From positions 1-64,000 of the forward strand of contig CBIHOZ010000007.1 in the NCBI GenBank assembly GCA_966211525.1: 64,000 bases of DNA, written 5' to 3'. The stretch comes from Ohtaekwangia sp966211525. Its GTDB lineage: Bacteria > Bacteroidota > Bacteroidia > Cytophagales > Cyclobacteriaceae. Under the pieces are notes generated by a model. That model saw nothing but the letters and a program-made list of their open reading frames with translations, searched no databases and was not told where the DNA came from. The position numbers and the translations under genes are program-made. The number at the start of each line of letters is the position of its first letter. Positions within the stretch are counted from its first letter, which is position 1. Below, piece by piece: positions 42,371-50,784 of the stretch.

Positions 42371-43564
42371 CTATATAATCACACGGGTGGCCACCGCCAG
42401 ATATTTCTCCTTCGGACCTGAGAAGCCAATCAAAAATTTATCGCCACCATCTTTCAACTTCACTTTCTTCTTAAGCTCTTCTGCTGATAGCGGATAGTTT
42501 CTTGTCATGACATTCGCTTTACCGTTCGGGAAGTATGTTTGAATAATTTTCGAATCGCTCTTAATAAGTGCCTCTACCCAAAAAATTCGTCCTGGGAAAT
42601 CTGATCTATATTCTGCGCTGGTATATAGATGCGTGCTTACATCGATTTTTGACAAGCCATACGATGACGCTATCATTTTAAAAGCACCGGCTTTAAGCAC
42701 AGAAGCGTTGGGTTCATATAAATACACAAGTGGCGAACTATATGCAACGTTAGCTTGCTGCTCCTGCGCTTTGGTAAATGAAAATTTCTCGGTGTGTGTC
42801 GGGAGGATATTTACCGTTATGATTTCGGGTTCACTGTGTACCATCCTCTTGCACAGGAACAAGAGTTCCTTGCATTCATTCGCTACGGATACAACATATA
42901 TTTTATACACGGTGGGCAGTTCGCGTAACGCCTGCTGTATATCCAATAATGGTGATGTCTTGATGAGCAGATGATCTGTCTTCTCAAAAATACTTTTATA
43001 TAGCGCCGTAACATCCGGTTCGCAATCGCTGAGCTTAAAAACTTTCTGTCCTTTATTTCTGCGCGATGGATCGATGAATACGAGATCTGCCTTCCAGGAA
43101 GATTCTAAAAAATTTTCAGATGTGGTATGATGATGAGAGATGTTATCGATCCCCAACGCTTGATGATTGTGCTGTACTATCTGCAGGAGCGATTCATTTG
43201 GTTCTATATACTCAACCTTCCCAAATATTCTGCTAAGGAAATATACATCTACACCAAAACCACCGGTAAGATCTACTGCGGTGTCCTTTCCAATAGATTC
43301 CTCCTCTATAATTTTTGTTTTGAATATCGCTGTGTGCTCCGAAGAACTTTGCTCGAGGTTAATGCCCGGCGGATATAGTATAGCTGATGTATTATAAAAA
43401 GAAGGCAGCTTGTCTTTTGCCTTTCTTCGCCCTGCAATTTGTTCAGCGATGCGTGCTAACGGAACGCCATCAATTTCCTTGTATTTAAGCACGAGTTCAC
43501 GCTCATCATCATTGGCATGCTGACGAATGAATTGCTGTACTTTTTCTGAAAGAAATAATGACAC
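42371..43564 (-). CDS. Class I SAM-dependent methyltransferase with THUMP-like domain (PG_1098 type)
   Basis: A 397-residue protein. The cofactor region includes VDLTGGFGVDVYFLSRIFGK with VEYIEPN after it, and the phrase LVFIDPSRRNKGQKVFKLSD, then CEPDV, is a hallmark of the PG_1098-like family of Bacteroidota. The C-terminal region TRNYPLSAEELKKKVKLKDG matches the THUMP-like C-terminus. It is likely an RNA methyltransferase; the target is unknown. GTG start. It is 70 bases upstream of the RlmI-like gene on the same strand, perhaps forming an RNA-modification pair. Confidence 0.85.
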   Translation of the reverse strand: MSLFLSEKVQQFIRQHANDDERELVLKYKEIDGVPLARIAEQIAGRRKAKDKLPSFYNTSAILYPPGINLEQSSSEHTAIFKTKIIEEESIGKDTAVDLTGGFGVDVYFLSRIFGKVEYIEPNESLLQIVQHNHQALGIDNISHHHTTSENFLESSWKADLVFIDPSRRNKGQKVFKLSDCEPDVTALYKSIFEKTDHLLIKTSPLLDIQQALRELPTVYKIYVVSVANECKELLFLCKRMVHSEPEIITVNILPTHTEKFSFTKAQEQQANVAYSSPLVYLYEPNASVLKAGAFKMIASSYGLSKIDVSTHLYTSAEYRSDFPGRIFWVEALIKSDSKIIQTYFPNGKANVMTRNYPLSAEELKKKVKLKDGGDKFLIGFSGPKEKYLAVATRVII

Positions 43565-43586
43565 CGACCGTATGTTATTGAAGTCT

Positions 43587-44225
43587 TTAAACCGCAGCTT
43601 TTGCTTTGGATTTAAAGTGTATAAATATATTACGAACGTATACTACTATACCCATACTCTGCGCTACAAGCAAAACCGGATCAACCCGATACGTTGCATA
43701 GGTAAGTATGAGAACAGATGCGCCTGTACTGATAACCCAAAATCCCAGGGGAAGTATAGAAGTTTTATGCTTTTCGGAGTAATACCATTGGTATATAAAT
43801 CTCAGGTTGAGCATGAGTTGACCTATAGCACCTGCAAAGATGATCGGGTTTGTGAAATCATTTTTTGAAAAGATCTGATCGAGCTTGTTGTCTGAACCAA
43901 CAATTATATAGGCAAACGCAGCAACCGGAAGCAACAATAAGACAACGCGAAGTATCAACGGTATTTTAGTCCAGTCGTTTTTGAGTTGAAGATTACGTAT
44001 ATATATAAAGTATGATAACGTCTGGCCGATTATAATCACCACATCATCACGAATGATTCCATAGATGAGAAACAAAAACGAAGCGAGCAGACTTAATTGC
44101 CAGAATATAGTGGGGGATACAACTCTCCCTTGCTTCTCGGAATAAAATAGTTGTACTAACAGTCGCGCGCCAAATAACGACTGTGCAAAAAAACCGAGTG
44201 CGTAAATCCAATATTGTTGCTGCAT
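43587..44225 (-). CDS. Lipid-A-disaccharide synthase N-terminal-domain (LAB_N) protein, duplicated
   Basis: A 212-residue membrane protein. Two related LAB_N-type units are present: the first near 14-80 (GARLLVQLFYSEKQGRVVSP to ILTFIYIRNLQ-like ending SYFIYIRNLQL), the second near 140-206 (LRFIYQWYYSEKHKTSILPL, ending GIVVYVRNIFI). The shared features are FYSEK, a FW after it, then a Q-S-x-x-x-x-V/I-Y-I/V-R-N end. Each has about three hydrophobic segments. Such units are usually single and precede or sit beside LpxB or glycosyltransferases. Function is unknown. It lies 22 bases upstream of the THUMP-like methyltransferase gene. Confidence 0.8.
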   Translation of the reverse strand: MQQQYWIYALGFFAQSLFGARLLVQLFYSEKQGRVVSPTIFWQLSLLASFLFLIYGIIRDDVVIIIGQTLSYFIYIRNLQLKNDWTKIPLILRVVLLLLPVAAFAYIIVGSDNKLDQIFSKNDFTNPIIFAGAIGQLMLNLRFIYQWYYSEKHKTSILPLGFWVISTGASVLILTYATYRVDPVLLVAQSMGIVVYVRNIFIHFKSKAKAAV

Positions 44226-44292
44226 AGTTCCTGTGATGTACTACAAAAGAACAGAGGTAAAAAGACTTCTACGTTGTGTGAACGTTAAGATT

Positions 44293-44322
44293 AAAAAAGC
44301 CTGACCATTGCTGGTCAGGCTT
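44293..44322 (-). terminator. Rho-independent terminator of infB operon
   Basis: AAGCCTGACCA at 44297-44307 pairs exactly with TGGTCAGGCTT at 44312-44322, loop TTGC, followed on the minus strand by a T-run (A at 44293-44298). It lies 22 bases beyond the infB stop. Confidence 0.93.
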
Positions 44323-44344
44323 CGTTGATACTATATCATTGAAA

Positions 44345-47236
44345 TTAGAGCGTTCGCTTCACTTCACGCTGCTCGTAGCTTTCGATAACGTCTCCGACCT
44401 TCATGTCGTTGAAGCCATCTATACCTATACCGCAGTCGAAACCTGAACGTACTTCGCTCGCATCGTCTTTGTGACGCTTGAGTGATCCGAGTTTACCGGC
44501 ATATACCACAATACCATCACGGATGAGGCGTATCGGGTTCGAGCGTTTCACGGAACCATCGGTAATCATACAACCTGCTATCGTTCCTACTTTCGAAATC
44601 TTGAACACTTCGCGAACTTCTGCATTTCCTACAATTACTTCTTCTGTTTCCGGAGCAAGCATACCTTCCATAGCAGCCTTCACATCGTTGATCGCATCGT
44701 AGATGATTGAGTAGAGACGAATTTCGATCTCCTCGTTTTCAGCTACACGCTTCGCAGAGTTAGACGGACGTACCTGGAAGCCGAGGATGATGGCATCAGA
44801 TGCTGATGCAAGCAATACATCGGATTCTGAGATCTGACCTACACCACGGTGTATAATGGCCACCTGTATTTCCGGTGTTGAAAGTTTAAGCAATGAATCG
44901 GAGAGTGCTTCTACAGATCCATCCACGTCACCTTTCACAATCACATTCAATTGTTTGAAGCTTCCTATCGCGAGACGTCTTCCGATCTCATCGAGTGTAA
45001 TATGCTTCTTCGTACGTATGCTTTGTTCGCGCAGCAATTGGCTTCTCTTCGCAGCAAGCTCGCGTGCTTCACGGTCTGTTTCCATCACCATGAATTTCTC
45101 ACCTGCCTGAGGCGCACCGTCAAGACCGAGTAATACTACCGGTGTAGACGGTCCTACTTCATTTGCTTTTTTACCAGTGTCATCAAACATCGCCTTTACG
45201 CGACCGTAGTGTGCACCAGCTAATACTATATCTCCAACACGAAGTGATCCGGTCTGTACCATTACCGTTGCTACATAGCCACGGCCTTTATCAAGAGAAG
45301 CTTCGATGACTGAACCCGTAGCATTTCTGTTCGGATTTGCACGAAGGTTTAGAAGCTCAGCTTCCAGCAACACTTTCTCGAGCAGATCATCTATACCTTT
45401 ACCAGACTTTGCTGATATTTCCTGACTCTGATATTTACCACCCCACTCTTCAACAAGTATATTAATCTTTGAAAGTGATTCGCGGATCTTGTCGGGGTTC
45501 GCTGATGGCTTATCAACTTTGTTGATCGCTATAACAATTGGAACGCCGGCAACCTGTGCGTGGTTAATCGCTTCCTTCGTCTGAGGCATAACGTCATCGT
45601 CAGCCGCTACAACGATAATAGCTATATCGGTAAGTTTTGCACCACGGGCACGCATCGCTGTAAACGCTTCGTGACCTGGTGTATCAAGGAACGCTATCTT
45701 GTTACCACTCTTCGTAGTTACATCATACGCACCAATGTGCTGCGTGATACCACCCGCTTCAGACGCAGTAACTTTTGTGTTACGGATATAGTCAAGCAAC
45801 GATGTTTTACCGTGGTCAACGTGACCCATGATGGTAACGATCGGTGCACGTGGCAACAGATCTTCTTCATCATCGCTGTCTTCCTCCACTTCGAGCTCTT
45901 CTTCCGCAGAAGTGAATTGAACATTATATCCGAACTCATCTGCAATTACTGTGATTGCTTCCGCATCCAGACGCTGGTTAATGGATACGAACATACCTAA
46001 ACTCAAGCAGGTTGAGATAACATCGTTCACGGATACATCCATGAGTGATGCCAGGTCGTTCGCAGAGATAAACTCCGTTACGCGCAGTGTCTTCGATGCT
46101 TCCTGCTCCTGCAGCATTTGCTGCTCCTGAGCTTCGGAGTTCGCCTGACGTTTCTCCCTTCTATATTTCGAACCGCTGGTCTTCTTGCCACCACCACTCA
46201 GCTTGGCAAGTGTAGCGCGTATCTGATCTTGAATTTCCTTCTCCGTAGGTTCTTCTTTCTGAACTCTTGGCGGATGCGGGCCTCTTCTCTGCTGGCCATG
46301 GCCATGCTGCTGATGAGGACGTTGCTGGCCGGGCTGATTAGGACGTTGTCCATGACCTTGACCCTGGCCTTGCTGATTTCCTTGCTGAGGACCTTTCTGA
46401 TCGTCAGTAGGAATACGCTTGCGCGGACGCTTGCCTTTACGATCATCCTTTGTATCAGACGAAGCCACCGGAGAATCTTTTTTCTTATCTACCGGCAGTT
46501 CAATCTTATCAACAACTTTTAATCCTTTCAGCCGATCGGCCTTCGCTTTGATGAGCTCCATTTCGGGCTCTGCCTTTTCAGCAACAACCGGAGGTTGCTC
46601 AACAACTTTTGGAGGTGTTACAACAACCGGTTCTTTTGGTGTTTCTTTAACAACCACCGGAGGTTGTACTTCTTTTACTTCTTCTTTCTCTTTAACAACC
46701 TCTATCTGCTCTTTTACTTCTTTAGCCACAGGTTCCTTTACTTCCACTTTCTCAACAACCGGTTTTTCTTCAACAGGCTGTTTTACTTCGGGCTCCGGTA
46801 CTTCTGTTTTAGCAGCTGGTTTCTTTTCGAGATCTATTTTACCGACAACTTTAATGCCCTCGAGCTTCGGCTTCTCACGTTCAACTTTATCGGGCTGTTT
46901 TGCTTCTTCTTTTGCCTTAACCTCTTTGGAGCCGAGGTTCTTGATCATGATTCGCTCTTCTTCTTCTACACGTTTCTTCGCGAGTTCTTTCTCGCTCTCT
47001 AACACGAGATTGTCGTTGTGCTTGGCTCCAATGTGAAGACCTGAGGCCTCCAGTTTATCGGTAGCAGAAGAAGCAAACTCTTTAGACAAAAGGTTGAATT
47101 GCTCAGGCGTGAGTTTAGCGTTGGGGTTATTCTCAACCTCAAAACCTTTCTTCCCCAGAAAGTCCAAGATGGTATTGTGCCCCACATTGAGCTTTCTTGC
47201 AGCCTGACTCAACCTGATCAACTTTTCTTCTGCCAT
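44345..47236 (-). CDS. infB: Translation initiation factor IF-2
   Basis: A 963-residue GTPase that brings initiator fMet-tRNA to the 30S subunit. The start is the ATG at 47234-47236 (MAEEKLIRLSQAARKLNVGH); the TTG six bases earlier is less likely. An N-terminal IF2N region is followed by a long low-complexity linker rich in K, E, V and P, then a Q/G/H-rich stretch near residues 280-330. The G domain has GHVDHGKTSLLD, DTPGHEAFTAMRARG and NKVDKP; the C-terminal domain ends FDCGIGIDGFNDMKVGDVIE. Third in the rimP-nusA-infB operon, 128 bases from nusA. Confidence 0.97.
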   Translation of the reverse strand: MAEEKLIRLSQAARKLNVGHNTILDFLGKKGFEVENNPNAKLTPEQFNLLSKEFASSATDKLEASGLHIGAKHNDNLVLESEKELAKKRVEEEERIMIKNLGSKEVKAKEEAKQPDKVEREKPKLEGIKVVGKIDLEKKPAAKTEVPEPEVKQPVEEKPVVEKVEVKEPVAKEVKEQIEVVKEKEEVKEVQPPVVVKETPKEPVVVTPPKVVEQPPVVAEKAEPEMELIKAKADRLKGLKVVDKIELPVDKKKDSPVASSDTKDDRKGKRPRKRIPTDDQKGPQQGNQQGQGQGHGQRPNQPGQQRPHQQHGHGQQRRGPHPPRVQKEEPTEKEIQDQIRATLAKLSGGGKKTSGSKYRREKRQANSEAQEQQMLQEQEASKTLRVTEFISANDLASLMDVSVNDVISTCLSLGMFVSINQRLDAEAITVIADEFGYNVQFTSAEEELEVEEDSDDEEDLLPRAPIVTIMGHVDHGKTSLLDYIRNTKVTASEAGGITQHIGAYDVTTKSGNKIAFLDTPGHEAFTAMRARGAKLTDIAIIVVAADDDVMPQTKEAINHAQVAGVPIVIAINKVDKPSANPDKIRESLSKINILVEEWGGKYQSQEISAKSGKGIDDLLEKVLLEAELLNLRANPNRNATGSVIEASLDKGRGYVATVMVQTGSLRVGDIVLAGAHYGRVKAMFDDTGKKANEVGPSTPVVLLGLDGAPQAGEKFMVMETDREARELAAKRSQLLREQSIRTKKHITLDEIGRRLAIGSFKQLNVIVKGDVDGSVEALSDSLLKLSTPEIQVAIIHRGVGQISESDVLLASASDAIILGFQVRPSNSAKRVAENEEIEIRLYSIIYDAINDVKAAMEGMLAPETEEVIVGNAEVREVFKISKVGTIAGCMITDGSVKRSNPIRLIRDGIVVYAGKLGSLKRHKDDASEVRSGFDCGIGIDGFNDMKVGDVIESYEQREVKRTL

Positions 47237-47364
47237 ATTCAAATATGCCTGTTTTTTTAAGGACTTTAAAATTCAAATGCGTGTAGTCCCGCAATTTAAC
47301 TTATTGTTCACAGTTCATCGCTCACTTATTAAGGATTCGTAATAAAACCCAATTCACAAACGAT

Positions 47365-48609
47365 TTATTCGAACTCCTTCTTCAGGATGTTCAATACACC
47401 TTCTACAGTTTCTTCTTCGAGGTCTGTGCGTCTTACCAATTCATCTTTGGAAAGCGCCAACACACTTTTCGCTGTATCAAGACCAATGCGGTTCAATTCT
47501 TCAATTACCCAGCTTTCAATTTCATCTGAGAATTCGTCAAGATCCACATCTTCCTCTACCTGACCTTCGGCCAGTTCGCGGAATACATCTATCTCATAAC
47601 CAACCAAACGGCTGGCAAGTTTAATGTTCAATCCACCTTTACCAATTGCCAACGACACCTGGTCTGGTTTCAGATAAACAGCTGCTCGCCCGTTGTCTCT
47701 ATCGATCTTGATAGACGATATTTTTGCAGGACTTAATGCACGCTGAATGTATAGCTCCAGGTTATCGGTATAATTGATTACATCTATATTTTCATTCTGT
47801 AATTCACGAACGATGGCATGGATACGTGAACCTTTCATACCCACGCAAGCTCCTACCGGGTCAATACGATCATCGTACGATTCCACAGCAACTTTAGCAC
47901 GTTCGCCTGGCTCGCGCACTACTTTTTTGATGGTGATCAAACCATCGTACACTTCCGGTACTTCCTGCTCGAATAATCTCTCCAGGAATACAGGAGATGT
48001 TCTGGATAGAATGATCTTCGGATTACCGTTGATCATTTCCACCTTATGTACAATAGCGCGTACGTTTTCTCCCTTACGGTAACGATCCTTCTGGATCTGC
48101 TCACCGCGTGGTATCGCTATTTCATTTCCTTCTGCATCGGTAAGTAATACCTCCTTGCTCAGCAGCTGATATACTTCACCGGCGATAATCTCGCCTACCA
48201 GATCTTTATACTTCTGGAAGAGTATATCTTTTTCAAGGTCTTTAACCTTCTGAATTAATGTTTGTCGCGCTGTAGTTACTGCTCTGCGTCCGAAGTCTTC
48301 GATATAGATCTGCTCAGACACTTCTTCACCAACTTCGAAATCAGGTTCGATCTTGCGGGCCTCTGATAAACTGATCTTATCAAAATCCCAGATGTCCTCT
48401 GAATCATCGTCTACAATCTCGCGGAAGCGATAGATTTCAAGATCCCCTTTGTCCGCGTTGATGATCACGTCAAAATTTTCATCCGATTCATATTTTTTAC
48501 GGATCATATTTTTGAACACGTCTTCCAGGATCCGGATCATAGTAGGCCGGTCGATGTTCTTTTGTTTTGCAAATTCAGCAAACGACTGAATCAATTCATG
48601 TGCATCCAT
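47365..48609 (-). CDS. nusA: Transcription termination/antitermination protein NusA
   Basis: A 414-residue RNA polymerase partner. The N-terminal RNAP-binding domain covers about 1-130, the S1 domain runs near 135-205 and the two KH domains follow. VGACVGMKGSRIHAIVREL and AIGKGGLNIKLASRLVG are the two KH GXXG loops. The C-terminal acidic repeat found in some proteobacteria is replaced by a short helix-hairpin segment (IGLDTAKSVLALSKDELVRR). Normal for Bacteroidota. It follows rimP by nine bases. Confidence 0.96.
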   Translation of the reverse strand: MDAHELIQSFAEFAKQKNIDRPTMIRILEDVFKNMIRKKYESDENFDVIINADKGDLEIYRFREIVDDDSEDIWDFDKISLSEARKIEPDFEVGEEVSEQIYIEDFGRRAVTTARQTLIQKVKDLEKDILFQKYKDLVGEIIAGEVYQLLSKEVLLTDAEGNEIAIPRGEQIQKDRYRKGENVRAIVHKVEMINGNPKIILSRTSPVFLERLFEQEVPEVYDGLITIKKVVREPGERAKVAVESYDDRIDPVGACVGMKGSRIHAIVRELQNENIDVINYTDNLELYIQRALSPAKISSIKIDRDNGRAAVYLKPDQVSLAIGKGGLNIKLASRLVGYEIDVFRELAEGQVEEDVDLDEFSDEIESWVIEELNRIGLDTAKSVLALSKDELVRRTDLEEETVEGVLNILKKEFE

Positions 48610-48618
48610 GGTTTAGTA

Positions 48619-49083
48619 TTATTTAAAACTTACTAACACAAAAGCTTTTTCTATGTCTGTAAAAGGAATTTCAATTGTCTTTATTTCTTTCTTCTTACCT
48701 GAACCAACTTCTTGTTCCAGTGTAATAGTTCCATCGGTAACTGCTGTAAGTTTTCCTTCCTCTGTCTTTTCGAGAACCTTCACTTTCAACCTGCGCCCTA
48801 TATTTTTACGATACTGGCGTGTCAGCTTCAGTGGGTGATCCAGCCCGGGTGTTGAAACTTCCAACATATAGGCATCTTCCAGCCACGACACTTCATCCAA
48901 CTGTTTGGAAAGCGAACGGCTCACATCTGCACATTCATCAACGCTAATTCCGTTATCGCTGTCCAGCAGCACCAGCACTTTTCGCGGTCCTTGTTTAGAA
49001 GAAACAATAACATCTACGATAAACTGACCAGGGTCTGTTAATACCGATTCAGCGATGCGTCTTATCTCTGCTGCTATGTCCAT
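48619..49083 (-). CDS. rimP: Ribosome maturation factor RimP
   Basis: A 154-residue factor for 30S assembly. The N-terminal domain has PGQFIVDVIVSSKQGPRKVL then LLDSDNGISVDECADVSR, the family signature; the C-terminal Sm-like domain carries LEVSTPGLDHPLKLTRQYRK. First gene of the rimP-nusA-infB operon, with a nearly ideal promoter and a hairpin in its leader. Confidence 0.95.
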   Translation of the reverse strand: MDIAAEIRRIAESVLTDPGQFIVDVIVSSKQGPRKVLVLLDSDNGISVDECADVSRSLSKQLDEVSWLEDAYMLEVSTPGLDHPLKLTRQYRKNIGRRLKVKVLEKTEEGKLTAVTDGTITLEQEVGSGKKKEIKTIEIPFTDIEKAFVLVSFK

Positions 49084-49105
49084 TGTAAAAAAATGCTATA
49101 AACAA

Positions 49106-49128
49106 AGAGGGGACTTGTTGTCCCCTCT
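49106..49128 (-). other. Leader hairpin upstream of rimP
   Basis: AGAGGGGAC at 49106-49114 pairs exactly with GTCCCCTCT at 49120-49128, loop five bases. It lies between the promoter and the rimP start, so it would be in the operon leader. TTTGTTTAT follows it on the minus strand, so it might act as an attenuator, or end transcripts from the HD-domain gene. Confidence 0.5.
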
Positions 49129-49151
49129 AAAAGAATACTCAGAAACTTCGG

Positions 49152-49183
49152 CAAAAGTATAGCTTTTTTGCTTCAATTTCAAA
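49152..49183 (-). promoter_or_regulatory. Bacteroidota promoter for rimP-nusA-infB
   Basis: On the minus strand TTTG, 20 bases, TACTTTTG: a full match to TTTG-N20-TAnnTTTG. The start of transcription would fall near 49145, leaving a leader of about 60 bases with one hairpin. Confidence 0.75.
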
Positions 49184-49205
49184 ATTCCTGTTGATTATCT
49201 GATTT

Positions 49206-49820
49206 TCAGAGCTGTTCCAACTCAGCGGAAAGATTTTTCCGGGCTTGTTCTTCGTACCTGGAAAAGAATTTATCGGTCTTAAATATTTTGTCCATAGACA
49301 GAAAGTGCTGAAGTACTTTTTTCCGGCCGGGTTTGTATAGCAGGTCAGGATAGTACGAATATTCTTTCCGAATATTTCTGAAGTACGTTTCGTATACTTC
49401 CCAGCTCGCTCCCAGGATAGACAGGTCTGCGTCTGTAAAGAAGTTAGTGTCCTGGATATCGCTTATGGTATGACCTTTTGTTGCCAGAATCTGCTGCACG
49501 CATTTATGGATACGCTCTGAGGGGAATGTTACTTCACGAAGTCGCTGTTCGGCCAACGCCGCACTCTGTTCTTCGTTGTCTTTTTGAAGCGTGTTGTAAA
49601 CAATGTCGTGGTAGGCAATTGAGAATATAATGCAATCCCAATCCTCTATAAACTCTTTGATGGACGTGAGTTCTTTCAAAAGATTTTCAAGATGAGATTG
49701 ATTATGGTAATACCGCTTCTTCGCCGTATAACTTTTCTCAATCTCATCCCAAAGTTTACCTGCCAGTGCTGTATCATGGCTATAGCGCGATACAGCTTCA
49801 GCAAATTCTTTTGCCAGCAT
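49206..49820 (-). CDS. HD-domain predicted metal-dependent phosphohydrolase
   Basis: A 204-residue protein with the HD fold. YHNQSHLENLLKEL supplies the first histidine, FSIAYHDIVYNT the HD pair, and TDADLSILGA the later aspartates. The family (predicted metal-dependent HD-superfamily hydrolases) is widely present in bacteria with no fixed substrate. It is complete in length. It follows rfbA by 10 bases on the same strand, and the rimP promoter lies after it. Confidence 0.85.
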   Translation of the reverse strand: MLAKEFAEAVSRYSHDTALAGKLWDEIEKSYTAKKRYYHNQSHLENLLKELTSIKEFIEDWDCIIFSIAYHDIVYNTLQKDNEEQSAALAEQRLREVTFPSERIHKCVQQILATKGHTISDIQDTNFFTDADLSILGASWEVYETYFRNIRKEYSYYPDLLYKPGRKKVLQHFLSMDKIFKTDKFFSRYEEQARKNLSAELEQL

Positions 49821-49830
49821 GATCTATATA

Positions 49831-50697
49831 TCAGATATACTCCGGCAGATTTTTAAGATATACCCCGTAACCACTTTTCTCCAGTGGTTTCGCAAGCGTG
49901 AGCAATTCGTCTTTTGTGATGAAGCCCTGACGGAATGCAACTTCTTCTATACAGCCAATCTTTAAACCCTGACGTTGCTCGATCGTCTGCACAAAGTTGG
50001 AAGCCTGCATGAGTGAATCGAACGTACCAGTATCAAGCCATGCTGTACCGCGACTCATCGGTGCTACGGTAAGTTTACCTCTCTTCAGGTATACATTGTT
50101 CACATCTGTTATTTCCAGTTCTCCGCGAGGACTAGGCTTGAGCTCCTTCGATATTTTAACTACTTCATTATCGTAGAAATATAGTCCGGGTACTGCATAG
50201 TTTGATTTAGGCTTTGCCGGCTTCTCTTCGATTGAGATGGCTTTTTTGTTAGCGTCAAACTCTACTACTCCGTAGCGCTCAGGATCTGTTACGTGATATG
50301 CAAATACAACACCTCCATCCGGATTAACATTGGATTGCAAAAGTTTTTGCATACCCGATCCATAGAAGATATTATCACCGAGGATCAATGCCACTTTATC
50401 ATTACCTATAAATTTCTCACCAATGATAAAAGCCTGCGCGAGACCTTCCGGCTTAGGTTGAATTTCATAGCTGAATGAGCACCCGAGATTTTTACCATCT
50501 CCCAAAAGCTTCTGGAACATCGGCATATCGTGTGGTGTAGCGATAATCAGAATTTCACGAATGCCCGCCATCATTAACACCGACAATGGATAGTATATCA
50601 TCGGTTTATCATACAATGGCATAAGTTGCTTACTAACAGCGATCGTTAATGGATACAAACGTGTACCCGAACCTCCTGCTAAGATTATACCTTTCAT
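49831..50697 (-). CDS. rfbA: Glucose-1-phosphate thymidylyltransferase
   Basis: A 288-residue cytoplasmic enzyme making dTDP-glucose from dTTP and glucose-1-phosphate. The nucleotidyltransferase loop is LAGGSGTRLYPLT at 6-18, PMIYYPLSVLMMAGI follows, and ILGDNIFYGSGM supplies the metal-binding aspartate. WLDTGTFDSLMQASNFV is near the C-terminus. Length is normal. It is downstream of rfbB with an ACGT-rich repeat in the 87-base gap. The later rfbC and rfbD genes for dTDP-rhamnose are absent from this window. Confidence 0.95.
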   Translation of the reverse strand: MKGIILAGGSGTRLYPLTIAVSKQLMPLYDKPMIYYPLSVLMMAGIREILIIATPHDMPMFQKLLGDGKNLGCSFSYEIQPKPEGLAQAFIIGEKFIGNDKVALILGDNIFYGSGMQKLLQSNVNPDGGVVFAYHVTDPERYGVVEFDANKKAISIEEKPAKPKSNYAVPGLYFYDNEVVKISKELKPSPRGELEITDVNNVYLKRGKLTVAPMSRGTAWLDTGTFDSLMQASNFVQTIEQRQGLKIGCIEEVAFRQGFITKDELLTLAKPLEKSGYGVYLKNLPEYI

Positions 50698-50784
50698 TGT
50701 GTTTTGGTGTTTAGGTTAGTACGTGTTTACGTTATTGATCTGCACAACGCAGACACGTGCTAACGTAAACACATACATACGTTA
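50698..50784. repeat. ACGT-rich intergenic repeat with long inverted arms, copy 2
   Basis: GTGTTTACGTTA at 50723-50734 is answered exactly by TAACGTAAACAC at 50761-50772, and the inner part holds a second small stem TCTGC/GCAGA and CACGTG. GTGTTTTGGTGT at the left and repeated TACGTT words also occur in the gap before yajC (39986-40051). It fills the whole space between rfbB and rfbA. Confidence 0.55.

Noticed and set aside
46419..47036. 205-residue plus-strand frame over infB
   Set aside because: It is the antisense of the low-complexity IF-2 linker and has an unnatural Ser/Thr/Phe composition; a shadow.
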